The notes under the pieces: model-generated
Told to the model about the DNA's origin: nothing
The model's database searches: none
What the model saw: only the letters and a program-made list of their open reading frames with translations
Shown here: piece by piece, positions 1 through 8,324 of the stretch
Numbering within the stretch: position 1 is the first letter of the stretch
How the letters are laid out: each line of letters opens with the position of its first letter
Source: Roseibium limicola
GTDB taxonomy: Bacteria > Pseudomonadota > Alphaproteobacteria > Rhizobiales > Stappiaceae
Length of the DNA stretch: 64,000 nucleotides
Assembly (NCBI RefSeq): GCF_017313085.1
Contig: NZ_JAFLNF010000002.1
Location: 310,001-374,000 of the forward strand
Direction: 5' to 3'
Program-made: the position numbers and the translations under genes

Positions 1-286
1 AGGCCTGGGCAGACACCGAACTGTGTGATCCGTCCTGAAGCCGCCACATCAGCGTCGAACCGCAGGTCTTGCAGAACACGCGCTCACCGTAGTCGGAGGA
101 CTTGTAGACACCCAGCGAGGTCTCGTCTTCAACCTGAACACTCGTGCCGCAGGCAACCGCCATATACACGCCACCGCTCCACTTGCGACACATTTCGCAG
201 TGGCACAGGCCCATCTCGTCCGTGTTCGGGGTCGCCTTAAACCGGATTGCGCCACACATGCAGCTGCCGGAAAGTTCACTCGGCAT
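1..286 (-). CDS. CENP-V/GFA-family zinc-binding protein (partial, C-terminus beyond window)
   Basis: The reverse strand translates from an ATG at 286, preceded by an AGGGGAG ribosome site, and stays open to the window edge (95 codons seen). The residues show the GFA/CENP-V cysteine pattern: CxC at 9 and 11, CxCxxC at 28, 30 and 33, and CxxC at 72 and 75, which in this fold bind zinc. Members include glutathione-dependent formaldehyde-activating enzymes, but most are of unknown substrate, so I do not claim the reaction. The gene begins only 11 bp after the nuoC stop and on the same strand, so it is probably co-transcribed with the complex I operon, where a GFA gene is not a standard member. 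The C-terminal part of the protein is missing. Confidence 0.85.
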   Translation of the reverse strand, partial: MPSELSGSCMCGAIRFKATPNTDEMGLCHCEMCRKWSGGVYMAVACGTSVQVEDETSLGVYKSSDYGERVFCKTCGSTLMWRLQDGSHSSVSAQA

Positions 287-297
287 ATCGGCTCCCC

Positions 298-897
298 TCA
301 ACTCGCCTTCTCATCGCCTGGCAGCACATAGTCTGTGCCTTCCCATGGCGAGAGAAAATCAAAATTGCGCATTTCCTGATTGAGGCGAACCGGCTCATAG
401 ACAACCCGTTTCTTCTCATCATCGTAACGCAGCTCGACATACCCGGTCACGGGGAAGTCCTTGCGCAGCGGGAAGCCGTCGAAACCATAGTCCGTCAGAA
501 TGCGGCGCAGATCCGGGTGCCCGGAAAACAGGATGCCGTACATGTCGTAGGCTTCACGCTCGAACCATTCAGCGCCCGGAAACAGCCCGGTGATCGAGGG
601 CACCGGCGTGTCGTCATCGGTTGCAACCTTTATGCGGATGCGCTGGTTCTGCATGGGAGAAAGAAAGTGATAGACAACATCGAACCGCTTGTCGCGCGAC
701 GGATAGTCGACGCCGCACAAGTCGGTGATGTTGACGAACTTGCACGAGGAGTTGTCGCGCAGAAAACGCACGGCTTCGAGGACATCCGAGATGCCTACTT
801 CCAACGTCAACTCGCCATATTCAACACTCGAGGAAAGAACGGCGCTGCCGAGCGACAGCGTGATATGCTCGGCCAGATCCTTCAGCGTCTCGTCCAT
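298..897 (-). CDS. nuoC: NADH-quinone oxidoreductase subunit C
   Basis: The 199-residue product is the 30-kDa subunit of the peripheral arm of respiratory complex I, which helps hold NuoD and the iron-sulphur path together. The family hallmark near residue 110-140 (segments [10 protein letters not shown] and [11 protein letters not shown], then [13 protein letters not shown]) is fully present. I chose the ATG at 897 (MDETLKDL) because an AGGG site lies 8 bases upstream; a GTG at 912 in the same frame would add five residues. nuoB ends at 1020, so about 120 bp separate the two genes, while the next gene downstream is a GFA-family protein rather than nuoD. Membrane-associated, cytoplasmic side. 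Confidence 0.95.
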   Translation of the reverse strand: MDETLKDLAEHITLSLGSAVLSSSVEYGELTLEVGISDVLEAVRFLRDNSSCKFVNITDLCGVDYPSRDKRFDVVYHFLSPMQNQRIRIKVATDDDTPVPSITGLFPGAEWFEREAYDMYGILFSGHPDLRRILTDYGFDGFPLRKDFPVTGYVELRYDDEKKRVVYEPVRLNQEMRNFDFLSPWEGTDYVLPGDEKAS

Positions 898-1019
898 TCG
901 TGTATCCCTCACTCCGTTGGAGCCCAGAGGCGAACCGGAAGTTCGCCCGAATTGTCCAGGGTGAGCTCCTCCTCACCCGGCGCATGCCGTTCTGACGGGC
1001 CGACGCCCGCCGATCGGGC

Positions 1020-1598
1020 CTATCGTTCGATCGTACCCGTGCGGCGGATCTTCTTTTGCAGCATCAAGACGCCGTACAGAAGTGCCTCGGCTGTCGGAGG
1101 ACAGCCCGGGATGTAGATGTCGACGGGCACGATGCGGTCGCAACCGCGCACCACCGAATAAGAATAGTGATAGTAGCCGCCACCGTTGGCACAGGATCCC
1201 ATCGAGATCACATAGCGTGGCTCGGGCATCTGGTCATAGACCTTACGAAGCGCCGGAGCCATCTTGTTGGTCAATGTGCCAGCCACGATCATCACGTCAG
1301 ACTGACGCGGAGACGCACGCGGCGCAGTGCCGAAGCGCTCGATATCGTAATGCGGCATGGAGACCTGGATCATTTCCACTGCGCAGCAGGCAAGACCAAA
1401 GGTCATCCACATCAGGGAGCCTGTCCGGGCCCACTGGATCAGCGCATCCGTGGAGGTGACGAGAAACCCCTTGTCGGCCAGCTCGTCGTTGATTTCCAGG
1501 AAGAACGGATCATCACTGCCCACCGGGCGACCGGTGTTCGGGTCAATGATGCCCTTCGGGCTTTCCGCGATGAGCGGACCGGTTGAGGTCAATCCCAT
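1020..1598 (-). CDS. nuoB: NADH-quinone oxidoreductase subunit B (cluster N2 subunit)
   Basis: This 192-residue protein carries the terminal [4Fe-4S] cluster N2 of complex I, which passes electrons to ubiquinone. The four expected cysteine ligands are visible: the tandem Cys71-Cys72 (LACCAVEM), Cys136 (MGSCANGG) and Cys166 ([13 protein letters not shown]). The frame is open to 1709, but the ATG at 1598 (MGLTSTGP) gives the normal length and overlaps the end of nuoA by 10 bases, which indicates translational coupling. The N-terminal 40 residues are the usual variable extension. Confidence 0.97.
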   Translation of the reverse strand: MGLTSTGPLIAESPKGIIDPNTGRPVGSDDPFFLEINDELADKGFLVTSTDALIQWARTGSLMWMTFGLACCAVEMIQVSMPHYDIERFGTAPRASPRQSDVMIVAGTLTNKMAPALRKVYDQMPEPRYVISMGSCANGGGYYHYSYSVVRGCDRIVPVDIYIPGCPPTAEALLYGVLMLQKKIRRTGTIER

Positions 1599-1954
1599 TC
1601 CAGCGCTCCCTTTTTCCATTCGTAGATGAAGCCGATCGTCAGAACGCCGAGGAAGACCATCATCGACCAGAACCCGAACCAGCCGAGACTGCCGAACTGA
1701 ACCGACCACGGAAACAGAAACGCCACTTCCAGATCAAAGATGATGAACAGGATCGAGACGAGATAGAAGCGAATATCGAATTTCATACGCGCATCGTCGA
1801 AAGCGTTGAAACCGCACTCATAAGCGGAGAGCTTTTCCGGATCCGGATTTCGGTAGGCCAGAAGGAACGGGGAAATGAGCAACGCCAGCCCAATCACCAG
1901 CGCTATGCCGATGAAGACGACGATCGGGACATATTCCCGCAATAGATCTTCCAT
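1589..1954 (-). CDS. nuoA: NADH-quinone oxidoreductase subunit A
   Basis: A 121-residue membrane subunit of complex I located near the quinone site. Three transmembrane helices are apparent (about residues 9-31, 63-85 and 91-112). The conserved loop [20 protein letters not shown], containing the cysteine of the active/deactive loop, is at about 45-65. It is the first gene of the nuo operon here. The sequence upstream (1955 on) has no gene on the same strand, so the operon promoter should lie there, though I cannot point to a convincing -35/-10 pair. The 3' end overlaps nuoB. Confidence 0.97.
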   Translation of the reverse strand: MEDLLREYVPIVVFIGIALVIGLALLISPFLLAYRNPDPEKLSAYECGFNAFDDARMKFDIRFYLVSILFIIFDLEVAFLFPWSVQFGSLGWFGFWSMMVFLGVLTIGFIYEWKKGALEWD

Positions 1955-2450
1955 GTCTTCGCGTCCTTGCAGTGAGGGCGGATCGGGAGGAGATCCGGCC
2001 TTGCGAGCTCAACCGATGGCAGCACGTATCCTGCGCCAGGGGCCAAACCCACCAACCGTTAAAATCGGTTAGCATGCGAAGGCACGCTTAGCCCACGCGA
2101 TAATGCAACGCAAGGCCCTATAGGGTCAAAGAAAAGTCCAGCTTTCGCCGCGACACCGCCAAGCCGCTGCATTCCCGCCGTTTCGACGCGTGGCAAGCGG
2201 TGCAAAACTGTCCGGCCAGCATTGGGGCTTTTGCCTATTTGACGGCATGGGCGCAGAGCTGAATCGTGAAAATCGGTTTCGGGAATCTGGTGCTCGAGGA
2301 AATTCCCCTTATTGTTGAGTATCATAATCAGAAATTGACAGAAACACCAGACATCCCAAGAAGCACTTCCGACCACAACACACTGCCTGTTGAAGGACGC
2401 CTGAAGGCACCGGAACAGACAAAAGAGATCGACAAAGGAGAGGTCGGGGA
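1955..2450. other. Intergenic region upstream of nuoA, no confident gene
   Basis: About 500 bp between nuoA and a candidate small ORF. Open frames here on the minus strand are rich in Cys, Trp and Arg and look like non-coding translations. The nuo promoter should lie in the left half. No terminator or RNA gene was recognised. Confidence 0.5.
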
Positions 2451-2606
2451 ATGGAATTTGCGAAGGTTGAGGCGAGCAAGCCAGGACCAGATCACGTCCT
2501 GGAGGTCGCCCTGAAGCCCCGCATCGAAACGCACATAGGAAGGACCGAACAAGCCTTGCCAGGCGCCCTGCCCGCAGCCGCTCGAGATCGCCTGCAAGGC
2601 CCCTAA
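2451..2606 (+). CDS. Possible small protein, 51 residues, unknown
   Basis: An ATG at 2451 opens a 52-codon frame ending in TAA at 2606. Good ribosome-site sequence lies just upstream (AAAGGAGAGG, the GAGG being 7 bases from the ATG). The product begins MEFAKVEASKPGPDHV and has a balanced, protein-like composition: mostly polar with several Ala/Pro, no membrane segment and no cysteine. I do not recognise a family. The neighbours are nuoA (divergent, 500 bp away) and tRNA-Asp genes, which say nothing about its job. A chance ORF of this length is possible; the ribosome site and codon choice are the reasons for listing it. Confidence 0.35.
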   Translation: MEFAKVEASKPGPDHVLEVALKPRIETHIGRTEQALPGALPAAARDRLQGP

Positions 2607-2752
2607 AAACCAGATGAGATTGCCGGTGCTGAAACGCTCGCATCCGCGTCGCTTGCAACGCATGAAATAACAAACAACTTTAACCCCAGAGGCCAAGCCT
2701 TGGAGTTAATGGAGTTTTTTGATTTTTCGGAATCTCGTCTGGGAACCGTAAG

Positions 2753-2829
2753 TGGCGCGAGTGACGGGACTCGAACCCGCGACCTCCGGCGTGACAGGCC
2801 GGCACTCTAACCAACTGAGCTACACCCGC
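2753..2829 (-). tRNA. tRNA-Asp (GTC), copy 1
   Basis: The reverse strand folds into a complete 77-nt cloverleaf with a GCGGGTG/CACTCGC acceptor stem (with G-T pairs), GGTTCGAGTCC T-arm and encoded CCA. The anticodon loop CTGTCAC gives anticodon GTC, aspartate. The mature sequence is identical to the copy at 2903-2979. Confidence 0.97.
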
Positions 2830-2902
2830 ACACTTTACGGTATATGTTTGCGCCGCTTCACCTTTAAGCGGTCATTGCTGTCACACAATGACCAAGACAA
2901 AG

Positions 2903-2979
2903 TGGCGCGAGTGACGGGACTCGAACCCGCGACCTCCGGCGTGACAGGCCGGCACTCTAACCAACTGAGCTACACCCGC
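2903..2979 (-). tRNA. tRNA-Asp (GTC), copy 2
   Basis: Second identical 77-nt tRNA-Asp on the minus strand, 73 bp from the first, including the encoded CCA. Reading direction puts this copy first, so the pair is probably one transcript starting in the 2980-3100 region. Confidence 0.97.
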
Positions 2980-3127
2980 TTCCGTTGGCGACGCGTTGTC
3001 GCCGTGGAGTGACGCCGATGTACGGCGCCGAACGTACGAAGTCAAGCACCCCGTCAAAGCCCAAATGACGTTTTTGCGAAACTTTCCCAAACCCAAGCAT
3101 TTTCGCGGCATTCCGGCTCAGTCGATT

Positions 3128-3136
3128 TGTGGATAA
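3128..3136 (-). promoter_or_regulatory. DnaA box (perfect consensus)
   Basis: TGTGGATAA on the plus strand is the exact complement of the DnaA 9-mer TTATCCACA. It faces a second perfect copy 62 bp away. Occurrence of the motif is seen directly; binding is inference. Confidence 0.5.
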
Positions 3137-3198
3137 TGCCCGCCGCCTCTTCGGAAAACTGCAGTTTTTGAAATCCGGACATTCCATTTTTCCGCAAC

Positions 3199-3207
3199 TT
3201 ATCCACA
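3199..3207 (+). promoter_or_regulatory. DnaA box (perfect consensus)
   Basis: Exact TTATCCACA, in opposite orientation to the one at 3128-3136. The 60 bp between them are T-rich in places (TTTTTGAAA, CATTTTTCC). Confidence 0.5.
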
Positions 3208-3458
3208 TAAGCATTCTCGACAGGGCAAAAACCCGCAAGAAAACAACACCCCCCTCGCTATTCCCCGTCATCCCCCACGCCGAACGCCCATTGCCGCGCC
3301 CCGGTCGTGAGCGGAATACCCAGTCATTTGAGACAGTTCTGCCCAGAAGTCCGCGCGACCGCCTTTACGAATACAACCTTTGTTTGTACAGCGACTAAAG
3401 ACTCAGACAATGTACGCATCGACAAATTTTTTCAGACTACATTTGGATCCGGATAGAG

Positions 3459-4100
3459 ATGGACTTCATTAGTTTATCAAGAAATGCCCTCGACATATGG
3501 TCTCAGGAAGAAGAGGGCAGCAATTCGGACTCCCTCATCCTGAAGCTGCTCCCACTAACTCAGCCTCCCGGGATTAACCTCCATCGCTTGAATGTAGATT
3601 TTGACAAGAAGGAGGACTTTGTTCTCCAGAATATTGTCGAAAAAACCGATCAGCGGCGGCGTGGCGCAACCCGAATGGGCGATCATCCGGATCAAGCCTA
3701 TGTCGAGGCAAATGTCTTCCCGGCATTTATGGAAGCACGCGACACGGGGCACCCGGTGATCGACTGCGTGTCGGCCAAAGCCGTCGACCGCTATTACATC
3801 TACGACAGAGTCATTTTGCCTCAGAAGTGCTCGGCACCGCAGCGCGCCCTCTGGCTCGTCGCCATTGTCTGGCCCCGCCTGATCCTGCCCATCCCCGAGA
3901 TCCGGCCGCAACTTACAGAAGCCGAAGCCGATATTCTGAAATGCCTGATGATGGGCGAGCAGCCAAAAGAGATTGCACCGCAACTCAACCTCAGCCGCCG
4001 CGCCATTGAGCATCGAATCCAGTCACTGAAAGCCAAATATGGGGCACGCAACGTGACCCACCTGGTCGCCCTCGCCATTACGAACGAGCTTGTTGGATAG
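3459..4100 (+). CDS. LuxR-type transcriptional regulator
   Basis: A 213-residue protein with a C-terminal GerE/LuxR helix-turn-helix at about 148-210. It reads LTEAEADILKCLMMGEQPKEIAPQ and then LNLSRRAIEHRIQSLKAKYG, the standard four-helix arrangement with the recognition helix around RRAIEHRIQSLK. The N-terminal 145 residues look like a small sensor domain of mixed alpha/beta type, ending in the YYIYDRVILPQ/WLVAIVWPRLILPIP strands. It lacks the conserved acyl-homoserine-lactone-binding tryptophans/aspartate pattern that I could align by eye, so the ligand is unknown. No receiver-domain aspartate is visible, so it is unlikely to be a response regulator. It is a lone gene with no synthase or kinase partner nearby. 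Confidence 0.8.
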   Translation: MDFISLSRNALDIWSQEEEGSNSDSLILKLLPLTQPPGINLHRLNVDFDKKEDFVLQNIVEKTDQRRRGATRMGDHPDQAYVEANVFPAFMEARDTGHPVIDCVSAKAVDRYYIYDRVILPQKCSAPQRALWLVAIVWPRLILPIPEIRPQLTEAEADILKCLMMGEQPKEIAPQLNLSRRAIEHRIQSLKAKYGARNVTHLVALAITNELVG

Positions 4101-4233
4101 GGTGAAACGTCCCCCGACCCGACAATCATGCCTTTATCGGAAATTTTACCGGATCACCTAAGGTCTATTTTCACTTTTTCAGCGTGAAATCTGCCGAGTT
4201 CATTGAATCACCAGTCAAGGCAAGGGCCAACGC

Positions 4234-4527
4234 ATGGATGTCCAGGAAATTTCCAAGCTGGCAGAAAAGCATTTCAAGGCGCTGGCCGACAGCGGCATCG
4301 TGACAAGCATGAACCGGCCTGAGCTCGCAAGCCGCCTCCTGAGCGCCGTCCTCACCGAGCTGGGCTTCAAAGCCGCCGACGCGCCGACCGCCCCTTCGGT
4401 TGGACCCCTGCAGTCAGCTGCAAACAGCAACATCCCCGTTCTCGAGTCACTCGACCAGTCGCTCATCGGAATTTACCAGGATGTGACCGAACGGCTGATC
4501 GACAACCTGCTTCTCTCAAAACTTTAA
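4234..4527 (+). CDS. Hypothetical protein, 97 residues
   Basis: ATG at 4234 follows a weak AAGGGCC site. The product has two helical blocks, MDVQEISKLAEKHFKALADSG and a C-terminal ESLDQSLIGIYQDVTERLIDNLLL, joined by a Pro/Ala/Ser-rich linker at about 48-66. There are no cysteines, no membrane segment and no signal peptide. I do not recognise the family; the amphipathic helices suggest a small cytoplasmic protein that forms oligomers or binds a partner. It sits between the LuxR-type gene (same strand, 133 bp upstream) and tRNA-Val (opposite strand). Confidence 0.6.
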   Translation: MDVQEISKLAEKHFKALADSGIVTSMNRPELASRLLSAVLTELGFKAADAPTAPSVGPLQSAANSNIPVLESLDQSLIGIYQDVTERLIDNLLLSKL

Positions 4528-4642
4528 AAAGCATCGCCGCACGCCGAACTTATAACGCAGGCGCAACGCAGAAAAACCCCGTCCCTGATGGCACTCCATC
4601 CGGAAGACTGGTGTCTGTTGTTCAAAACTTTAAAGGGGGGAA

Positions 4643-4718
4643 TGGTGGGCGATGAGAGACTCGAACTCCCGACATCCTCGGTGTAAACGAGGCGCTCTAC
4701 CAACTGAGCTAATCGCCC
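4643..4718 (-). tRNA. tRNA-Val (TAC)
   Basis: A 76-nt cloverleaf on the minus strand with GGGCGAT/ATCGCCC acceptor stem and encoded CCA. The anticodon loop TTTACAC gives TAC, valine. Confidence 0.97.
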
Positions 4719-5005
4719 GCTTGCCACGCTGTTCAGCGCCGCGGTGGGTGCCTTTTAGGCGTTAAGCGCAGACTTGGCAAGAGCCTCTTTTATCAGAATT
4801 CACAAGCCTGTGGATTTCCACACACAAAAGCTGAAAAACTCCATGATATCCGTGGGTTTCATACTTTTTGCCTGATCAGAATTTTCTGCAAACCGACAGT
4901 TGCCGGCAAAGGCATCTGCATCACCAAAGCAAATTTGTCTCCAGGATCAAATTAAAGCCCGTCAGGCAGCTTCAGGACGTATTTGCGCCCGATATCAATT
5001 CCAAA
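4719..5005. other. Intergenic region, no gene seen
   Basis: Between tRNA-Val and the hup terminator. It should contain the tRNA-Val promoter. No ORF with a ribosome site and no hairpin of note. Confidence 0.5.
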
Positions 5006-5007
5006 TG

Positions 5008-5040
5008 AAAAAGGCTCTGCAGGTAGCCTGCAGAGCCTTT
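5008..5040 (-). terminator. Rho-independent terminator of hup
   Basis: A perfect 13-bp stem (5011-5023 with 5027-5039) with a 3-nt loop, GC-rich at its core. On the minus strand it is followed by a T run (complement of the A run at 5008-5012). It lies 32 bp past the hup stop. Confidence 0.85.
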
Positions 5041-5071
5041 GAAGCCGTCTTGTTAAAACAGACTTGAATTC

Positions 5072-5347
5072 TTACGCGTTGACCGCGTCCTTCAGGCCTT
5101 TGCCAGCCTTGAACTTCGGCGTTTTGGAAGCCGGGATCTGAATGGTGTCACCGGTGCGCGGGTTACGGCCTTCGGTAGCAGCACGTTCAGAAACGGTGAA
5201 ATTGCCAAAACCGATGATGCGAACTTCGTCGCCGCCCTTCAGGGTTTCCGTCACGGTGTCGAACGTTGCGTCAACAGCCTCGCCAGCCTGAGCTTTGGTG
5301 AGGCCGGTCTTCTCTGCAACGGCTGCGATCAGATCGTTCTTGTTCAT
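5072..5347 (-). CDS. hup: DNA-binding protein HU
   Basis: A 91-residue nucleoid protein. It has the HU/IHF fold: the helical dimer part [15 protein letters not shown] to about residue 40, the strand motif GFGNF at 46-50, and the DNA-intercalating arm [14 protein letters not shown] at 61-74 with the tip proline (Pro63). The frame is open far upstream, but the ATG at 5347, with AAAGG 9 bases before it, gives the exact family length. Two terminators bracket it, so it is its own transcription unit, downstream of lon as in many Alphaproteobacteria. Confidence 0.97.
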   Translation of the reverse strand: MNKNDLIAAVAEKTGLTKAQAGEAVDATFDTVTETLKGGDEVRIIGFGNFTVSERAATEGRNPRTGDTIQIPASKTPKFKAGKGLKDAVNA

Positions 5348-5480
5348 AGCACATACCTTTCTAAGAAACGGCAGATGGCCGACGATTCTCGCCGGCGCCG
5401 TTGCCGGAAAGTCGGGCGAAATCGCATGAAACGCAAGCCATTTTTGGCGGAAAACTGCCGATTTTTTACATTTCCAAAAG

Positions 5481-5507
5481 AAAAACCCCCGCAAAAGGCG
5501 GGGGTTT
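5481..5507 (-). terminator. Rho-independent terminator of lon
   Basis: A 10-bp perfect stem (5483-5492 with 5498-5507), five of whose pairs are C-G in a run, with a 5-nt loop. It is followed on the minus strand by TTTTT-type sequence. It lies just after the lon stop and before the hup promoter region. Confidence 0.85.
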
Positions 5508-5534
5508 CCAATGTCGCATTGCGGTAATGAAGAC

Positions 5535-7967
5535 CTAGTGGGCCACGAAGCCGGCAGAATCGTCATCCGGCCGACGAGCCTTTGCGGCCGCAGCATCCGC
5601 TGCAGCAACGTCCCACTCGATGGCATCAGGCACACGAACCAGCGCGACCTTCAGAACTTCTTCCATGCCCGAGACCGGAATGATCTCCAGCGAGTTCTTC
5701 ACTGCATCCGGCAGATCCGTCAGATCCTTGGCGTTGTCTTCCGGGATCATCACGGTCTTGATGCCACCGCGCAGTGCGGCCAGCAGCTTTTCCTTCAGCC
5801 CACCGATAGGCAGCACGCGACCGCGCAAGGTGATTTCACCCGTCATGGCAACGTCACGGCGCACCGGAATGCCTGTCAGCGTGGAGATGACAGCGGTAGC
5901 CATCGCGATACCGGCAGACGGACCGTCCTTCGGCGTCGCACCTTCAGGCACGTGCACGTGGATATCCCGCCTGTCGAACAGCGGTGGCTCGATGCCGAAG
6001 TCCACAGCCCGGGAGCGAACGTAAGATGCCGCAGCCGAAATGGATTCCTTCATCACGTCCTTGAGGTTACCGGTGACGGTCATCTTGCCCTTGCCCGGCA
6101 TCATCACGCCTTCGATGGTCAACAATTCACCACCAACTTCCGTCCAGGCCAGGCCAGTCACGACACCAACCTGATCTTCCATCTCCGCCTCGCCGTAGCG
6201 ATACCGCGGTACGCCCAGGTATTCCTCGACGACTTCAGGCGTGACCTCAACGGCCACCTTGTCGCTCATCAGGATATCCTTGACCGACTTACGGGCCAGC
6301 GTTGCCAATTCCCGCTCAAGGTTACGCACCCCCGCTTCACGGGTATAGCGACGCACCACGAACTGCAGCGCTTCCTCGGTGACGGAGAACTCGCCGTCCT
6401 TGAGCCCGTGATCCCTCGCCGCTTTGACGATCAGGTGACGGCGGCAAATTTCCACCTTCTCCTGCTCGGTGTAACCGGCAATGCGGATCAGCTCCATACG
6501 GTCCATCAAAGGAGCCGGGATGTTGAGCGTATTGGCCGTCGTCACGAACATCACGTCCGACAGGTCGTATTCGACCTCAAGGTAGTGGTCCATGAACGTC
6601 GAGTTCTGTTCCGGATCAAGCACCTCCAGCAGAGCTGACGACGGATCGCCGCGGAAGTCCTGGCCCATCTTGTCGATCTCATCGAGAAGGAAGAGCGGAT
6701 TGGACTTCTTCGCCTTCTTCATCGACTGGATCACCTTGCCCGGCATGGAGCCGATGTAAGTGCGCCGATGACCGCGGATTTCCGCTTCGTCGCGAACGCC
6801 GCCCAGAGAGATCCGGACGAATTCACGCCCTGTCGCCTTGGCGATGGACTTGCCGAGCGAGGTCTTGCCGACGCCGGGGGGGCCAACGAGACACAGGATC
6901 GGGCCTTTGAGCTTGTTCGCCCGCTTCTGGACTGCCAGATACTCGACGATACGCTCCTTGACCTTCTCCAGGCCATAGTGGTCCGTATCGAGCACCTTCT
7001 CGGCAAACTCCAGATCGTGCTTGACCTTGCTCTTCTTGTTCCACGGAATGCCGACAAGCCAGTCGAGGTAGTTGCGCACCACGGTGGCTTCCGCCGACAT
7101 CGGGCTCATCTGCTTCAACTTCTTGATCTCGGCAGTTGCCCGCTCGCGAGCTTCCTTGGAGAGCTTGGTTGCCTTGATCTTTTCTTCCAACTCGGCGACT
7201 TCGTCGCGGCCATCTTCGCTGTCGCCCAGCTCCTTCTGAATGGCCTTCATCTGTTCATTCAGATAGTACTCGCGCTGGGTCTTCTCCATCTGGCGCTTAA
7301 CGCGCGAGCGGATACGCTTTTCGACCTGCAGGACGGAGATTTCACTCTCCATCATGCCCAGAACGCGTTCAAGGCGCTCTGCAACGGACACAACGCCGAG
7401 GATTTCCTGCTTCTCGGGAATCTTGACCGCCAGATGGGAGGCAACCGTATCGGCCAGCTTGGAGTAATCCTCGATCTGGTTGACCGCGCCGAGAACTTCC
7501 GGTGAAACCTTTTTATTCAGTTTCACATAGTTCTCGAACTCGGCAATTACAGACCGGGCCAGAGCTTCAACTTCGATATTGTCACTATCAGTTTCCGGCA
7601 GAACCGTCGCTGTGGCTTCGTAATAATCGGTGCGCTCGGAATACTGGTCAATGCGCGCGCGCGCGCCACCTTCCACCAGGACCTTGACCGTGTTGTCCGG
7701 CAGCTTCAGCAGCTGCAGCACGGTTGCAAGAGTACCGACCTCATAAATCTCATCAGAATCGGGATCATCATCCGCAGCATTCTTCTGGGTCGCCAGAAGG
7801 ATATGCTTGTCGGTGGTCATCACCTCTTCGAGTGCGCGGATCGACTTTTCGCGCCCCACGAACAACGGTACGATCATGTGCGGAAAGACAACAATATCCC
7901 GCAGCGGTAGTACCGGATAGACTGAGCCGGTGCCGGTTTCTTCAGAACCGATTTCCTGGTCGCTCAT
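5535..7967 (-). CDS. lon: ATP-dependent protease Lon
   Basis: An 810-residue cytoplasmic AAA+ serine protease that degrades misfolded and regulatory proteins. Domain order is the N-terminal LON substrate domain (about 20-220), a coiled linker, the AAA+ module with Walker [14 protein letters not shown] and Walker [10 protein letters not shown], and the C-terminal protease. The catalytic Ser684 lies in PKDGPSAG and Lys727 in GGLKEK, with the usual 43-residue spacing. I chose the ATG at 7967 (MSDQEIG) because AAAGGAAAG precedes it at good distance; an ATG at 7982 (MKGKKMSD) has its own AAGGGAG and is a close alternative. It ends with a low-complexity Ala-rich tail. Confidence 0.97.
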   Translation of the reverse strand: MSDQEIGSEETGTGSVYPVLPLRDIVVFPHMIVPLFVGREKSIRALEEVMTTDKHILLATQKNAADDDPDSDEIYEVGTLATVLQLLKLPDNTVKVLVEGGARARIDQYSERTDYYEATATVLPETDSDNIEVEALARSVIAEFENYVKLNKKVSPEVLGAVNQIEDYSKLADTVASHLAVKIPEKQEILGVVSVAERLERVLGMMESEISVLQVEKRIRSRVKRQMEKTQREYYLNEQMKAIQKELGDSEDGRDEVAELEEKIKATKLSKEARERATAEIKKLKQMSPMSAEATVVRNYLDWLVGIPWNKKSKVKHDLEFAEKVLDTDHYGLEKVKERIVEYLAVQKRANKLKGPILCLVGPPGVGKTSLGKSIAKATGREFVRISLGGVRDEAEIRGHRRTYIGSMPGKVIQSMKKAKKSNPLFLLDEIDKMGQDFRGDPSSALLEVLDPEQNSTFMDHYLEVEYDLSDVMFVTTANTLNIPAPLMDRMELIRIAGYTEQEKVEICRRHLIVKAARDHGLKDGEFSVTEEALQFVVRRYTREAGVRNLERELATLARKSVKDILMSDKVAVEVTPEVVEEYLGVPRYRYGEAEMEDQVGVVTGLAWTEVGGELLTIEGVMMPGKGKMTVTGNLKDVMKESISAAASYVRSRAVDFGIEPPLFDRRDIHVHVPEGATPKDGPSAGIAMATAVISTLTGIPVRRDVAMTGEITLRGRVLPIGGLKEKLLAALRGGIKTVMIPEDNAKDLTDLPDAVKNSLEIIPVSGMEEVLKVALVRVPDAIEWDVAAADAAAAKARRPDDDSAGFVAH

Positions 7968-8230
7968 TTTCTTTCCTTTCATTGCGCTCCCTTGGCCCCC
8001 TTCAATCAGGCTGCCAGGGAATTTTGCCGACGGCTCGCGGACGGGAGGGTCCACCATGGCCAGTTCGCATCACCCCGATTGGGCGTAATCCGAACTGCTT
8101 AGCCGTCACTGTCGTTCTAATAGGTGGACACCCCACCCGCCCCTGTCAAGACGCGGAAGAAGACACTTTCAGAAAGGGTGCCCAGAACCTTTCGGACAGT
8201 GGAAAACTAGGGTTTTGCACTGTTTAGACG
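7968..8230. other. Intergenic region carrying the lon promoter
   Basis: No gene is visible between lon and the clpX terminator. A minus-strand TTGACA (8144-8149) is present, but the nearest -10-like TATTAG lies 21 bases away, which is too far for a normal sigma-70 promoter. Confidence 0.4.
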
Positions 8231-8264
8231 AAAAAATGCCGCCCTTGTTCAGAGCGGCATTTTT
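8231..8264 (-). terminator. Rho-independent terminator of clpX
   Basis: An 11-bp stem AAAAATGCCGC / GCGGCATTTTT (8232-8242 with 8254-8264) with T runs on both strands. It is downstream of clpX (stop at 8325) and upstream of lon. Confidence 0.85.
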
Positions 8265-8324
8265 GTTTTTTTGCGGACCCGAGACGCCGAACGGAATCGT
8301 CATCCTGAAGCCCTTGCAATGTCA

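Larger units (their letters stand above)
2980..3458. other. Non-coding region with two DnaA boxes
   Basis: About 480 bp between the tRNA-Asp pair and the LuxR-type gene. It contains no plausible gene. It must hold the tRNA promoter (minus) and the regulator's promoter (plus). Its notable content is an inverted pair of perfect 9-mer DnaA boxes, listed separately. Confidence 0.6.

Noticed and set aside
2059..2673. 204-codon minus-strand ORF upstream of nuoA
   Set aside because: Rich in Cys, Arg and His with no ribosome site; it also overlaps a better supported small ORF on the other strand.
8117..8149. Minus-strand TTGACA with TATTAG as a lon promoter
   Set aside because: The spacing is 21 bases, too long for sigma-70, and it does not fit the heat-shock sigma consensus spacing either.
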